A stretch of DNA of 64,000 nucleotides from Pedobacter sandarakinus (GCF_026240095.1 NZ_JAPIVG010000003.1:310001-374000); one strand, 5' to 3'. Positions 35,496 to 45,180 are shown, counted from the first letter of the stretch. Translations and numbers: made by a program. The notes: a model not told the origin generated them from the sequence alone.

Positions 35496-36935
35496 TTAGC
35501 TAATAGCTGTTCTCAGATTCTTTAAATCCTTAAGTGAAAATTTGTATTGTAGGGTAAAGGCTAAGTAAATTAATCCACCCAGTAAAATCTGCAATATCAT
35601 GTGCACTACCCCGGTATTGCCAACCAGCAACTTGTAGGCTAAAATACCAGCGGCCATTACCACACTAAAGAATATAGGCTTTGCGGTATTGTAAAAAAGT
35701 GTCTCCATGAAATTACCGGCAATAATTTTAATGATGTAAAAGTTGCCCAACATGGCAAAGAAACTGGTTGCCAAGATGCCATAAGCGATGCCGGTGACAC
35801 CGTAAAATCTACCGAGAAAGTATACCAATGGAAACTTAATTAACAATGTAAACAAATTCAGGTAAAACAATAGTTTTGGTTGCCCGGTAGAATATACCAA
35901 GGTAGAAAGCGGATATACCATGCTGGTAAAAAGGCCCATGAATACAAAAATATGTACTAGTGGAACTGTGGGTTCCCATCCACTTCCATAAATATAGGGA
36001 ATTACATTTCCTGCCAACATGAATAAACCAAAAAGCAACGGTGAAATGCAATACATCATTAAATCCAATACTTTGAAATAGGCGGCTTTTAGCTGTGGGA
36101 TATTTTCTTTAAACTTAGCCATAATTGGATAAGCAATTTGCACGATAATTGGGCAAATCCTTGCTACCGGGTAAATGGCAATTTGTGCAGCAATGGTGTA
36201 ATAGCCGAGTTGCTTAACACCCAATAATCCTCCAATAATAATTGTATCGAGGTTGCTATTCGCAAAGCTAAGCAGGCTGTCGCCAATATTGTAAATGCCA
36301 AATATTAAATGGTCTTTAATCTCTTTAAGCTTGAAATAGAATATTGGCGAAAACAGCCGGCGACCTAGAATATTAAGAATGGTCATTTTCAAAAATTGGG
36401 TAGACAGGAGTCCAATAACCAAGGCCTTGGCCTGGTAATTTTGATAAGCAAGCACAATGGCTACTGTTGTACCAACAGTTGAGCAGATAATGTCTGTAAC
36501 CGCAATCCACTTGAATTTGAGTTCTTTCTCGAGCAGGATATTATAAATCTGCCCGAAAAATACAATAGGAAAATAGAATGCCGAAATGCGTAAGATGCCT
36601 ACCAACTGTGGTTCTTTGTAATAGAGCATTAGCAATGGAGCACCAAAGTAAATTACCAAAAGCAGTATACAGCCGGTAATGATATTGAAAAAATACATGG
36701 TAGAAAGGTTTCTAACATCACTTTCTTGTTTATGTATGATGGAATTTGCGAAACCGAAATGCGCAAAAATGCTCAGAAAATTAATCACTAATGTGCTTAT
36801 ACTTACCAATCCAAATTCAGATGGATGAAGTAGTCTTGCCAGGATGGCTACCTGTACAAATTGCAGCACAGCACTAAATACGGTAGATATGCTGGTCCAC
36901 TTTGCTCCGTTTATCGCTTTGTTTTTATTACTCAT
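35496..36935 (-). CDS. Wzx-type flippase (oligosaccharide flippase family)
   Basis: A 479-residue inner-membrane protein with about 14 helices, matching the polysaccharide-transporter (Wzx/RfbX, MOP) family: GAKWTSISTVFSAVLQFVQV, ARLLHPSEFGLVSI and FGFANSIIHKQ. It moves lipid-linked repeat units across the inner membrane to the Wzy-like polymerase at 29126. Its presence together with Wzy argues for a Wzx/Wzy-dependent route. It starts 15 bases after the preceding glycosyltransferase. Confidence 0.92.
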   Translation of the reverse strand: MSNKNKAINGAKWTSISTVFSAVLQFVQVAILARLLHPSEFGLVSISTLVINFLSIFAHFGFANSIIHKQESDVRNLSTMYFFNIITGCILLLVIYFGAPLLMLYYKEPQLVGILRISAFYFPIVFFGQIYNILLEKELKFKWIAVTDIICSTVGTTVAIVLAYQNYQAKALVIGLLSTQFLKMTILNILGRRLFSPIFYFKLKEIKDHLIFGIYNIGDSLLSFANSNLDTIIIGGLLGVKQLGYYTIAAQIAIYPVARICPIIVQIAYPIMAKFKENIPQLKAAYFKVLDLMMYCISPLLFGLFMLAGNVIPYIYGSGWEPTVPLVHIFVFMGLFTSMVYPLSTLVYSTGQPKLLFYLNLFTLLIKFPLVYFLGRFYGVTGIAYGILATSFFAMLGNFYIIKIIAGNFMETLFYNTAKPIFFSVVMAAGILAYKLLVGNTGVVHMILQILLGGLIYLAFTLQYKFSLKDLKNLRTAIS

Positions 36936-36950
36936 TTCTAAAACAGGAGA

Positions 36951-37745
36951 TTATGTATTTGTTAGGTAGCTAAAAGTTTCTCGAAATACCCTAAATCTGA
37001 GATAAAGCCAATAAATGGGTTTGGTATTTCTTAATCTGGCAATCCCTTGTCCGGTTGATCTGGCTTGAGCAGGCTCTTCTTCGGTATTTTCATGGTCAAA
37101 TAAGCTTTGGTTCTCAGCAAAGAGAAGTGCTTTGCCATCGTGTTTTAAAAAGCTGCGGCACATGGCGTTCTCCGTTTCATCGCCTTTCACATTTTCTTTA
37201 TATGGGCCAAATTTATCGGTAAAAGTTTTTCGCTTTAGGTGTGGATGATCACTGTAGACAAAAAACTTAAGGTGCGAGGCATAATACGGCGATATGCTGA
37301 AAAGCAATTTATTAAAGCCATCCCGGTATTTCCTTTGATAAGGGAACTGCGCCCAGGGAAAAGCATAAAACCGGATAATGTCCCAATGTTCTTTTTCCAA
37401 TAAAGTGCTTCCTTTTTTTAAAGCATCTGCAAGCGCAATACCAGGTACAAAATCTTCCTGCACGTAAAAAAAGTAATCAGATCTGGCATTTGTATGTAGC
37501 ACATTCAAGCTGGCGCCTAAGCCTTTGTTTACCGGCGTAGTAAATAATCTAAAGCCAAATTGCTGCGATAACTGCTTCAACTGCTTCAGGTGGTGAGCGT
37601 CGCTACAGTCATCAGATACCAGAATTTCGGCAAAAGTAATTTCGAGCGTTGCCAAGCGTTGCAATAAGCCACGCAATGATTCGCTTCGATTGTAATGGGT
37701 AATAATTAATGAAGTATTGTTTAAATGCAGACGTGACTTGTTCAT
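36951..37745 (-). CDS. Glycosyltransferase family 2 (paralogue B)
   Basis: A 264-residue GT2 enzyme with SLIITHYNRSESLRGLL, ILVSDDCSDAHHLKQLKQL and YFFYVQEDFVPG. Same family as the neighbour at 37742-38581 and the gene at 33807-34586. The Cys in DDCS is shared with the neighbour. It overlaps that gene by four bases, so the pair are translated together. The donor sugar is unknown. Confidence 0.85.
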   Translation of the reverse strand: MNKSRLHLNNTSLIITHYNRSESLRGLLQRLATLEITFAEILVSDDCSDAHHLKQLKQLSQQFGFRLFTTPVNKGLGASLNVLHTNARSDYFFYVQEDFVPGIALADALKKGSTLLEKEHWDIIRFYAFPWAQFPYQRKYRDGFNKLLFSISPYYASHLKFFVYSDHPHLKRKTFTDKFGPYKENVKGDETENAMCRSFLKHDGKALLFAENQSLFDHENTEEEPAQARSTGQGIARLRNTKPIYWLYLRFRVFRETFSYLTNT

Positions 37746-38581
37746 GTACCTGAAATAATCCCGCTAGGGTGTGTTTCTGAAAATCTCTTTTTATTTCTCA
37801 GCAAAATGTTGAGCTTAAAGAATTTATAAAGCATATATCCGCTTTTTAATAAACTCATTATAGGGTTTTTCCTTTGCGACCATGATTTCCTAAAGCTGGC
37901 CGTGCTCGGTTCATCTTGCGAGTTTATTTGCTCGAGCAGGCTGTAGTGGTCATTATAAAATAAGGCGTTGCCCTTATTCTGAATAACCGAAAGACTCATC
38001 TCCAGCTCAGTTCTATCACTGTTTACCGTTTCATTATACCTTCCGAATTTTTCGAGGAACGATGTTCTTCGCAGATGCGGATGATCGCTATAGAAATAAA
38101 ACTTTAGGTTATTGCCCTTAAGTAAAGAGGCAGGGAAATATTTTTCTGAAAAACCGTTTTTGAAGGGCTTGAGGTAGGGGTAGGGAAAGTATGCGTAAAA
38201 TGATATTAGATCCCATTTCTGGTCTTCTTCCATTATCGAAATTGCCTCCTGCAGTTTCTGCGGGAATGCTGGTTTAGGCACAAAATCTTCCTGGATGTAA
38301 AGTGTGTATTTAGATTTCACCAAATCCTGCCCTTTATTAATGTTATTCCCCAAGCCTTTATTTATTTTGGTATCGGCCAGGGTGAATGGAAATTTCCTGC
38401 TTAGCTGCCTTAGCTTCTGCAAATGGTTGTCAGCGCTGCAATCATCAGAAACGATAATCTCCTGGAAACTAGCATTAAGCTTGTTTAGCTCCATAAGTAA
38501 CCGTTCCAAAGATTCGGAACGATTAAAATGCGTAATTAGCAAGGTAACGTTTGGAAAATGATATGGCGTTTCAGCTTTCAT
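37742..38581 (-). CDS. Glycosyltransferase family 2 (paralogue C)
   Basis: A 279-residue GT2 enzyme with TLLITHFNRSESLERLLMEL, IIVSDDCSADNHLQKLRQL and LYIQEDFVPK. The third copy of a local gene family (with 33807-34586 and 36951-37745). Together they would add similar sugars at different positions of the repeat. It lies 24 bases after the acyltransferase gene. Confidence 0.85.
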   Translation of the reverse strand: MKAETPYHFPNVTLLITHFNRSESLERLLMELNKLNASFQEIIVSDDCSADNHLQKLRQLSRKFPFTLADTKINKGLGNNINKGQDLVKSKYTLYIQEDFVPKPAFPQKLQEAISIMEEDQKWDLISFYAYFPYPYLKPFKNGFSEKYFPASLLKGNNLKFYFYSDHPHLRRTSFLEKFGRYNETVNSDRTELEMSLSVIQNKGNALFYNDHYSLLEQINSQDEPSTASFRKSWSQRKNPIMSLLKSGYMLYKFFKLNILLRNKKRFSETHPSGIISGT

Positions 38582-38605
38582 CGGATAGTTTTTATTGAAT
38601 TGATA

Positions 38606-39727
38606 TTAGCGATCAAAAATGAACTTCTTAATGCTTCCTGTATTCCGTTCGAAAATAAACCAGAGTACTGTAGCATAAATCAGCGTGATAATGGTATAGG
38701 TAATGAAGTAAAGTAGGTTTTTATGGTTCCAAACCTGCCCCTGAAATTTGGTTATCGAAGTAATGAAAAATAAAAAGGGTAGGTGTGCCAGGTAGAGCGT
38801 AAAAGAAATGTTAGACAGATACGTAGAGATCCATTTCCCAACTGCATTCTTAATGTTAATATGCACAAGAAATGGAATCAATAAAGCGAAAAGCAATCCA
38901 ACACTATAATTATTAAATAGCTGTGGCATGTACTTCGATCGCGTAAGTACCACTACCGCAATAAATATCGCCGATAGGCTAAACCGAAACAAGCCATTTT
39001 TCAATATTTTTTTATCTATCCTTTCGGCGATGAAATAGCTGATTCCGCCCATTAACCAAATGATAAAATATAGGGAAATTTTAGCCCCTATAAAAAACAA
39101 CAATGCTGCCGCTACCAGGATGAGCACGATCTTGGTGTTGATGTTTTTCTTGATCGTAATACCGAAATAGAGCAGGGGAAAGACAACATAGTACCAAAAT
39201 TCGTTGCACAAACTCCACAATGGTCCGTTTGTGCCGAATGTAGGTACCAGGATAGTTTGCATAAAAAACAGGTTCCCCAAAAATACACTTGCTGAAAGCT
39301 TATAGGCCATTTCTGGTAAGGGGAAGTTTGGGAAATTTCCTAAATAAACAGGGGCATCGCCAAAAAAGTGTAAGCCCGTTTTATCTAATGCAAAGCCAAT
39401 AACTAAACATGGTATTAGTACAGTTAATAACCTGGCCAATCTATTAATTGCATATCCTTTAGTGGTAAATTTTCCCTTATTTGAAGATTCTACAATGCTT
39501 TTAATAATGAGGAAACCACTTAAGACGAAGAAAATCATTACGGCAATGTGTCCGAATCCGGTAATGAAAAAGACGAATTTGCCCAATAAATCCAGTTCAC
39601 TCACCGGGGTATCTGCAATACAAAGTACCCTAAGGTGCCCTGTAAAAACGGCCAGTGCCGAAACTCCCCTAATGAGGTCGAGCCATAGGTAGGGTTCTGG
39701 TTTTGTGGGTTTTTTTACTTTTTCCAT
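38606..39727 (-). CDS. Acyltransferase 3 family membrane protein (polysaccharide locus)
   Basis: A 373-residue polytopic membrane protein. The N-terminal signature WLDLIRGVSALAVFTGHLRV, then FFVLSGFLI and about ten helices, place it in the acyltransferase 3 family. It probably acetylates the polysaccharide, adding to the soluble acetyltransferase at 23977. It is 46 bases from the UDP-xylose synthase gene and 24 from the next transferase. Confidence 0.88.
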   Translation of the reverse strand: MEKVKKPTKPEPYLWLDLIRGVSALAVFTGHLRVLCIADTPVSELDLLGKFVFFITGFGHIAVMIFFVLSGFLIIKSIVESSNKGKFTTKGYAINRLARLLTVLIPCLVIGFALDKTGLHFFGDAPVYLGNFPNFPLPEMAYKLSASVFLGNLFFMQTILVPTFGTNGPLWSLCNEFWYYVVFPLLYFGITIKKNINTKIVLILVAAALLFFIGAKISLYFIIWLMGGISYFIAERIDKKILKNGLFRFSLSAIFIAVVVLTRSKYMPQLFNNYSVGLLFALLIPFLVHINIKNAVGKWISTYLSNISFTLYLAHLPFLFFITSITKFQGQVWNHKNLLYFITYTIITLIYATVLWFIFERNTGSIKKFIFDR

Positions 39728-39773
39728 TCCTGTTAATCAGTTGGCCGAGATGGCCAGCCTATATTGGTATTTG

Positions 39774-40805
39774 TTAGCGGTTGTAGTTTGCAAAATCTTT
39801 ATGTTCTACTTTCGCCAAAGCATCAGCTGGTAAAGATTTGAAATATGCATAGGTACGTTTCAGTCCTTCTGCACGATCAACTTTCGGTTCCCAGCCCAAA
39901 ATTGATTTTGCTTTTTCAATATTAGGTCTGCGCTGTTTCGGATCGTCTGTAGGCAATGGATGGTGAACAATCTTTTGATCGGTACCTGTTAACTTAATGA
40001 TCTCTTCGCAGAACTGGTTAATGGTAATCTCATCCGGGTTTCCAATGTTCATTGGTTGGGTATAATCGCTATGTAACAACCTGTAAATTCCTTCAATTAG
40101 ATCGTCAACGTAGCAAAAAGATCGTGTCTGTGTGCCATCGCCAAAAATGGTAAGGTCTTCGCCACGTAACGCCTGACCAATAAATGCTGGTAGAACACGG
40201 CCATCGTTCAGCCGCATCCGTGGCCCGTATGTATTAAAAATTCTAACGATTCGCGTTTCTACACCATGGAAAGTATGGTAGGCCATTGTAATGGCTTCCT
40301 GGAAACGTTTTGCTTCATCGTAAACACCTCTTGGCCCAACGGGATTTACATTTCCCCAATACTCTTCGGGCTGTGGGTTTATATTTGGATCGCCATAAAC
40401 TTCAGAAGTAGAGGCAATTAGCATGCGGGCATTTTTTGCTCTTGCAAGACCCAATAAATTGTGCGTGCCTAAAGACCCTACTTTTAGGGTTTGGATAGGT
40501 ATTTTTAGGTAATCGATCGGGCTTGCGGGCGACGCAAAGTGCAAGATATAGTCGATCTCACCTGGAATGTGTACATATTTTGAAACATCGTGATGATAGA
40601 AACTAAAATTGCTCAGTTCGAAGAGGTGTTGTATATTGGAAAGGTCGCCGGTAATGAGGCTATCCATTCCAATTACTTCATAATCCTCTTTAATAAAGCG
40701 GTCGCAAAGGTGAGATCCTAAAAAACCTGCTGCCCCCGTAATAAGGATTCTTTTTTTTGCTGACCCGTTCAATTGTTCTGCAGCTCCTGTATTTGAATTA
40801 TGCAT
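39774..40805 (-). CDS. UDP-glucuronate decarboxylase (UDP-xylose synthase)
   Basis: An NAD-dependent SDR-family enzyme that turns UDP-glucuronate into UDP-xylose in the cytoplasm. It has 343 residues. The Rossmann motif is GAAGFLGSH, with Ser in STSEVYGDP and the YxxxK pair in [10 protein letters not shown]. The family motif [19 protein letters not shown] matches Uxs enzymes. It overlaps the UDP-glucose dehydrogenase gene by eight bases, whose product supplies its substrate. Confidence 0.93.
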   Translation of the reverse strand: MHNSNTGAAEQLNGSAKKRILITGAAGFLGSHLCDRFIKEDYEVIGMDSLITGDLSNIQHLFELSNFSFYHHDVSKYVHIPGEIDYILHFASPASPIDYLKIPIQTLKVGSLGTHNLLGLARAKNARMLIASTSEVYGDPNINPQPEEYWGNVNPVGPRGVYDEAKRFQEAITMAYHTFHGVETRIVRIFNTYGPRMRLNDGRVLPAFIGQALRGEDLTIFGDGTQTRSFCYVDDLIEGIYRLLHSDYTQPMNIGNPDEITINQFCEEIIKLTGTDQKIVHHPLPTDDPKQRRPNIEKAKSILGWEPKVDRAEGLKRTYAYFKSLPADALAKVEHKDFANYNR

Positions 40806-42171
40806 GCTGCGCTAAACTGTGTAGGTTAATGGATGATGTTGCCTGCTCTGTGGTTTGTACGGGAGAGATCAATTGTCTGCCGATGCTGTTATAGTAATAA
40901 TTCAGTTCAACCATCTTTTCTAGTTCAAAAAGATTTCTGCCATCAAAAATTACTTGTTCTTTCAGCAATTGGGATATCTTGTCGAAATCCGGATTTCTAA
41001 ACAGCGACCATTCTGTGGCAATAAGAAGGGCATCAGCTCCTTCAAGAACATCGTATTGGTCTGTAGCGTAATTAATTTTATCACCAAATAAGGCCTTAAC
41101 ATTTTCTTGTCCTTCGGGATCAAACACACTTACCGTAGCACCATTTGCCAATAAAGTTTTAATTAGGTATAGTGCTGGCGCCTCTCTTATATCATCTGTT
41201 TCTGGTTTAAAAGAAAGCCCCCAAAGTGCAAAGTGTTTGCCTTCAATATCATTGTGATAATATTTAAGCAATTTATCTGCAAGAATAACTTTTTGCTTTT
41301 CGTTAACCGTAATAACAGATTTCAAAATCTCGAAATGGTATTCATTCTCATCTGCAGATTTTACCAATGCCTGAACATCTTTAGGGAAACAAGAACCGCC
41401 GTAACCAATACCCGGAAACAAGAAACGCTTGCCAATTCTTTCGTCGGTTCCAATGCCTCTTCGTACCGCATCAACATCTGCGCCTACAAGTTCGCATAGG
41501 TTTGCTACCTCATTCATAAAGGTAATTTTTGTAGCTAGAAAGGCATTTGCTGCATATTTGGTTAGTTCGGCAGAATGTTCATCCATAAATATGATTGGAT
41601 TGCCTTGGCGAACGTAAGGTGCATAAAGTTCAGACATTAATTTCTTTGCACGCTCGCTGGTGGTACCAATTACCACACGATCTGGTTTCATAAAATCATC
41701 CACGGCAACACCTTCACGTAAAAATTCAGGGTTCGATACAACATCTACTGCGATATCGGTATATTTTTTAAATACCGCACTTACTTTGTCGGCAGTGCCT
41801 ACAGGAACGGTAGATTTATTTATAATTACTTTATAGTCAGTTATAAGTGCAGAAACATCTTTGGCCGCGCCAAGAATGTATGAAAGATCAGCAGCACCAT
41901 CTTCTCCCGGAGGAGTTGGTAATGCCATAAAAATAATTTCTGCATGCGCTACGGCTACAGCCAAATCGGTAGTAAACTGGATTCGATTCTGCTGAATATT
42001 GCGATGAAAAAGCAGCTCTAAGCCGGGTTCGTAGATTGGTAGTTGACCACCTCTCATTTTTTCTACCTTGCGGGCATCGATGTCTACACAGATCACATCA
42101 TTTCCTGTTTCTGCTAAACAAGTGCCTGTTACCAAGCCTACATAACCAGTTCCTATTACTGCGATTTTCAT
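40798..42171 (-). CDS. ugd: UDP-glucose 6-dehydrogenase
   Basis: Oxidises UDP-glucose to UDP-glucuronate using two NAD+. The 457-residue protein has the N-terminal NAD site [17 protein letters not shown], the catalytic Cys in [14 protein letters not shown] and the C-terminal UDP domain ([18 protein letters not shown]). It is the first gene of the leftward operon and has a good promoter at 42233-42263. Its product is both a possible building block and the substrate of the downstream decarboxylase. Confidence 0.95.
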   Translation of the reverse strand: MKIAVIGTGYVGLVTGTCLAETGNDVICVDIDARKVEKMRGGQLPIYEPGLELLFHRNIQQNRIQFTTDLAVAVAHAEIIFMALPTPPGEDGAADLSYILGAAKDVSALITDYKVIINKSTVPVGTADKVSAVFKKYTDIAVDVVSNPEFLREGVAVDDFMKPDRVVIGTTSERAKKLMSELYAPYVRQGNPIIFMDEHSAELTKYAANAFLATKITFMNEVANLCELVGADVDAVRRGIGTDERIGKRFLFPGIGYGGSCFPKDVQALVKSADENEYHFEILKSVITVNEKQKVILADKLLKYYHNDIEGKHFALWGLSFKPETDDIREAPALYLIKTLLANGATVSVFDPEGQENVKALFGDKINYATDQYDVLEGADALLIATEWSLFRNPDFDKISQLLKEQVIFDGRNLFELEKMVELNYYYNSIGRQLISPVQTTEQATSSINLHSLAQHA

Positions 42172-42232
42172 AAATTTTTTAAACGTTAGTGGATGAATTT
42201 TTTATTAAACTGAATGGGTTTTTTTAACTATG

Positions 42233-42263
42233 CGAAAGTAGTTCTATCGCGATTTTCTATCAA
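42233..42263 (-). promoter_or_regulatory. Promoter of the leftward polysaccharide operon
   Basis: Read leftwards: TTG (42261-42263), exactly 20 bases, then TACTTTCG (42233-42240), which differs from TAnnTTTG at one position. About 60 bases separate it from the dehydrogenase start. The same element recurs at 43598-43628. Confidence 0.7.
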
Positions 42264-42362
42264 TAGCCCTTTAATACCATGTTGTTAAAGGCCTTCTTTT
42301 ATGGCTTTATCTGCTCGGCAAGTGACTATCTGCCAGGTGCTTAAATGGGTTACGTTTTTATG

Positions 42363-43529
42363 CTACTTACGTTTCGACCTTTCCCAGGCGGCGCTTTGAT
42401 TTTTGTTGATGTAACGCCATATCCCCGCTATTACAGCATAATTCATCATGCAAAAATAATAGGGGATAAAGAACGATTTAATTCTGATGTTTCGGCTTTC
42501 CATCATTAAACCTAACAGCGCAAAAAGGTAAAATATAATTTGGGCAACAAGTATTGCTGAATACATTGGTGGCGCTTCATTACTTACAATAATGATATTA
42601 AAGATGAGTGCGAAGATGAGGAGGAAGGGGGTAACTGTCCACCTTAACACGCGGTGAGAGAGGTACTGGAAAGTTAATACCGGGTAATGAAATGGGTTGG
42701 CGGCCTTCTTCAACCTCAATATCGATTGCATTCCACCTGCGGCAATTCTTATTTTACGTTTTAGCTCTTCTGCGGTATTGGCAGACGCCGTTTCACTCGC
42801 ATATGCCTGTGGTTCGTAGGCAATTACGTAGCCTTTTTCGGCAATGCGCATCGCAATCATATGGTCATCAATAATGGTATCGGTTTCTACTGGTTGGTAC
42901 AAAGCCGTTCTAATACTAAAAAGCTCTCCGGCTGCGCCTACATTTGAGTAGAGTTCATAATCCCATTTTTTCAATGCCGACTCATACTTCCAGTAGAAGC
43001 CCTCACCGGCAGCACTTGCATCGGCTTGTTCTGGTACCAGAATTCGTTTTTCACCAGCTACAGCGCCTACTTTTTTATTTTGATAATGTTTAACCAGCTC
43101 CTTTAATGCCGCGGGATTGAGGAATGTATTGGCATCGGAAAAAACGAGAATTTCTCCGGTTACATAGGGTATAGCCCTTTTTATAGCAGCCATTTTGCCG
43201 CTTCTATCGTCGTTATGTAATAAAGTAATTTCGCTATGTGGAAGAATAAGCCCCGGTGTGTTATCGGTAGATCCATCTGTGATAAAAATTATTTGGAGTA
43301 ATTCTTTAGGATAGTCTATTTGCAGCGTATTCTGGATTTTTTCGCTTATCATTTCTTCTTCATTCCAGGCGGCAACAAGAAGTGTAACTGTTGGCAAAGG
43401 TTCTGTTTGGATAAGTTTAATGGGCTTTACAAAAAGACGTTTAATCTTTATCAATATAAATAAGATTAATCCATAACCCGCGAAAGTGTAAAATACAATG
43501 ATGAGACAAACCCAAAAGAAAATGATCAT
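42363..43529 (-). CDS. Membrane glycosyltransferase family 2
   Basis: A 388-residue GT2 enzyme with an N-terminal membrane helix, VTLLVAAWNEEEMISEKIQN, the metal motif LVFSDANTFLNP and three C-terminal membrane helices. This resembles cellulose-synthase-like or hyaluronan-type processive enzymes, but the Q-x-x-R-W motif is not evident. It is transcribed from its own promoter (43598-43628) towards the dehydrogenase operon, from which it is separated by 191 bases. Confidence 0.86.
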   Translation of the reverse strand: MIIFFWVCLIIVFYTFAGYGLILFILIKIKRLFVKPIKLIQTEPLPTVTLLVAAWNEEEMISEKIQNTLQIDYPKELLQIIFITDGSTDNTPGLILPHSEITLLHNDDRSGKMAAIKRAIPYVTGEILVFSDANTFLNPAALKELVKHYQNKKVGAVAGEKRILVPEQADASAAGEGFYWKYESALKKWDYELYSNVGAAGELFSIRTALYQPVETDTIIDDHMIAMRIAEKGYVIAYEPQAYASETASANTAEELKRKIRIAAGGMQSILRLKKAANPFHYPVLTFQYLSHRVLRWTVTPFLLIFALIFNIIIVSNEAPPMYSAILVAQIIFYLFALLGLMMESRNIRIKSFFIPYYFCMMNYAVIAGIWRYINKNQSAAWERSKRK

Positions 43530-43597
43530 GTTTATAAGGGATATAAATTAATGGTAATTAACCATTTATAAGATTGTTAACGGTTATGAATGAAGCA

Positions 43598-43628
43598 CGA
43601 AAGTAGATATAAGTCGATAATCACTCAA
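43598..43628 (-). promoter_or_regulatory. Second promoter with the same -33/-7 form
   Basis: Read leftwards: TTG (43626-43628), 20 bases, then TACTTTCG (43598-43605). The element is identical to that at 42233-42263, suggesting joint control of the glycosyltransferase at 42363-43529 and the dehydrogenase operon. Confidence 0.7.
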
Positions 43629-43666
43629 TAGTACTTTACTACCAATTCGTATGCAAGTGTATTAGG

Positions 43667-44584
43667 CTATGCTATAACAGCTGGATTTTGGGCGATATGA
43701 TTTTTGGAGTGCACAATGTTCCATGAAATTGCTTTCCCGAGGTATGGAATTAAATCAAACCTCCCATTTACTGCGTACTTTATTAACTGTTTTGGTATGG
43801 CGAACAGCAGGTAGTGGGCACAGAAAATCAGCACATTTCTGCGGCTTGCGTTTCTCCTCATAAAAAGCAGGCGGTTGCGGGTAACGAAATAAGTTTTTAA
43901 GGCACTTTCCTTTCCAACACTTATAGATTCTTTGTGGAAGATGTGTGTTTTTCCGGTGAACCAGATCTTTTTGCCTGCTCTTTTAAACATTTCACACCAA
44001 TCAAGCTCTTCGTAGTATAAGAAATATTGCTCGGGCATGAGGCCAATATTCAAGATATCGGATCTCCTGCACATCATGGCGGCACCATGGCAAAAGGCCG
44101 TTTCCTCGCTTACCGTTGCATATTGATTGCGATTTCTCGTCTTTAATCCGATGGTATCATTCCGCCCAGTCATATAATTCATTTTAGTATATCCCGCATA
44201 CTGAATTAAATTGGGATCATCGTAATAAAGAATTAATGGTGAAAGCATGCCGATTTCGGGTTGTGCAACCATTTCTGCTACCATTTGCTCTACAAAACCT
44301 GGAATCAGTTCTGTATCATTATTAACCATTAAAATATATTCACCTTTGGCTGCTTTAATGCCCAGGTTATTGCCGCCTGCAAACCCGAGATTTTCGGCAG
44401 AACGAATATATTTTAAATCTTGATAGCAGGATCTAAATAATACCTCGTTGTCTGTTTTGCTAGCATTATCTACAAGTATAACTTCAACATCCAATGCTGA
44501 ACAGGTGTTTTTTATTGAGTTTAACAGATCGACCGTTACGGCAGGTTGGTTATAGTTTACGGTGATAATAGAGATTGATGACAT
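43667..44584 (-). CDS. Glycosyltransferase family 2 (rhamnosyltransferase-like)
   Basis: A 305-residue GT2 enzyme: SIITVNYNQPAVTVDLLNSI, VILVDNASKTDN, LGFAGGNNLGIKAAKGEYIL and YFLYYEELDWCEMFKRAGKK. This pattern is common in GT2 enzymes annotated as rhamnosyl- or galactosyltransferases. The acceptor is probably the lipid-linked repeat. The start codon lies 6 bases from a -7 element, so the mRNA may be leaderless. Confidence 0.87.
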   Translation of the reverse strand: MSSISIITVNYNQPAVTVDLLNSIKNTCSALDVEVILVDNASKTDNEVLFRSCYQDLKYIRSAENLGFAGGNNLGIKAAKGEYILMVNNDTELIPGFVEQMVAEMVAQPEIGMLSPLILYYDDPNLIQYAGYTKMNYMTGRNDTIGLKTRNRNQYATVSEETAFCHGAAMMCRRSDILNIGLMPEQYFLYYEELDWCEMFKRAGKKIWFTGKTHIFHKESISVGKESALKTYFVTRNRLLFMRRNASRRNVLIFCAHYLLFAIPKQLIKYAVNGRFDLIPYLGKAISWNIVHSKNHIAQNPAVIA

Positions 44585-44589
44585 CGCTG

Positions 44590-44597
44590 CAAACCTA
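44590..44597 (-). promoter_or_regulatory. -7 element immediately before a start codon
   Basis: Read leftwards, TAGGTTTG (44590-44597) is a perfect Bacteroidota -7 element. Only five bases lie between it and the ATG at 44584. Transcription would start at or next to the ATG, giving a leaderless message. The -33 element is weak. Confidence 0.5.
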
Positions 44598-44806
44598 CCT
44601 CATCACCGTTAATTGTGCTATAGCCTTTTAGGGTGAATTTGTAAACCTAAGTGTTGGCTGATCTTTAACAAATTAAGATACATGCAACTAGCTCACGCTC
44701 CGGGTATGAGGTTGCGTTGATGCAAGTACCTTAACATCCAAAAAGAACAGTGCTGTCAATGTAAACATCACAGGGCATTTAGGTTGCGAGCCTTATATGT
44801 AATTCA

Positions 44807-44836
44807 AAAAAAAAGCCTTCCATTTCAGAAAGGCTT
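44807..44836 (-). terminator. Leftward intrinsic terminator
   Basis: AAGCCTT (44813-44819) and AAGGCTT (44830-44836) form a stem. On the minus strand nine or more Ts follow. It would end the transcript of the small leftward ORF at 44901-45098. Confidence 0.8.
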
Positions 44837-44900
44837 CTCCTTAAAATCTAAATCGTCCCGATGATTTAATTCTAACAGTGTAAATATAAGTGACATAGCT

Positions 44901-45098
44901 CTACCTATACAATTCTGGGGACAATTTGTTTATGACTTTAATCAATACAAATCGTTGATGAAATTTTAAATCTTCCGTAAATATTGTTTGCTTTGATGCC
45001 ATATCAATATTGAAACAATTGCCTTGTGCAATAGAAATAATATACTGAAATATTTTCGCATTTATCGAAGCGATTTTGGTTAACAAGCAACGTCCCAT
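44901..45098 (-). CDS. Small hypothetical protein (65 aa), low confidence
   Basis: A 65-residue basic protein without recognised domains. An internal ATG could give a 33-residue version beginning MASKQTIF. It is followed by a good leftward terminator at 44807-44836, which shows that this strand is transcribed. The transcript may instead be a regulatory RNA, because the coding signal is weak. Confidence 0.35.
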   Translation of the reverse strand: MGRCLLTKIASINAKIFQYIISIAQGNCFNIDMASKQTIFTEDLKFHQRFVLIKVINKLSPELYR

Positions 45099-45152
45099 TG
45101 ATCTACAATTTTGTTAACCAACACGTTTTTTTTTAGAGGGCGTGTTAAAGAT

Positions 45153-45180
45153 AGCAGGTGATTTCACCTGCTTTTCTTTT
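45153..45180 (+). terminator. Orphan rightward intrinsic terminator
   Basis: AGCAGGTG (45153-45160) and CACCTGCT (45165-45172) form an 8-bp stem with an ATTT loop, followed by TTTCTTTT. A second inverted repeat, AACACG/CGTGTT (45120-45125 with 45141-45146), precedes it. No rightward gene lies upstream as far as 44585, so it may end an unannotated RNA or act as an attenuator before the LytTR regulator. Confidence 0.75.
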
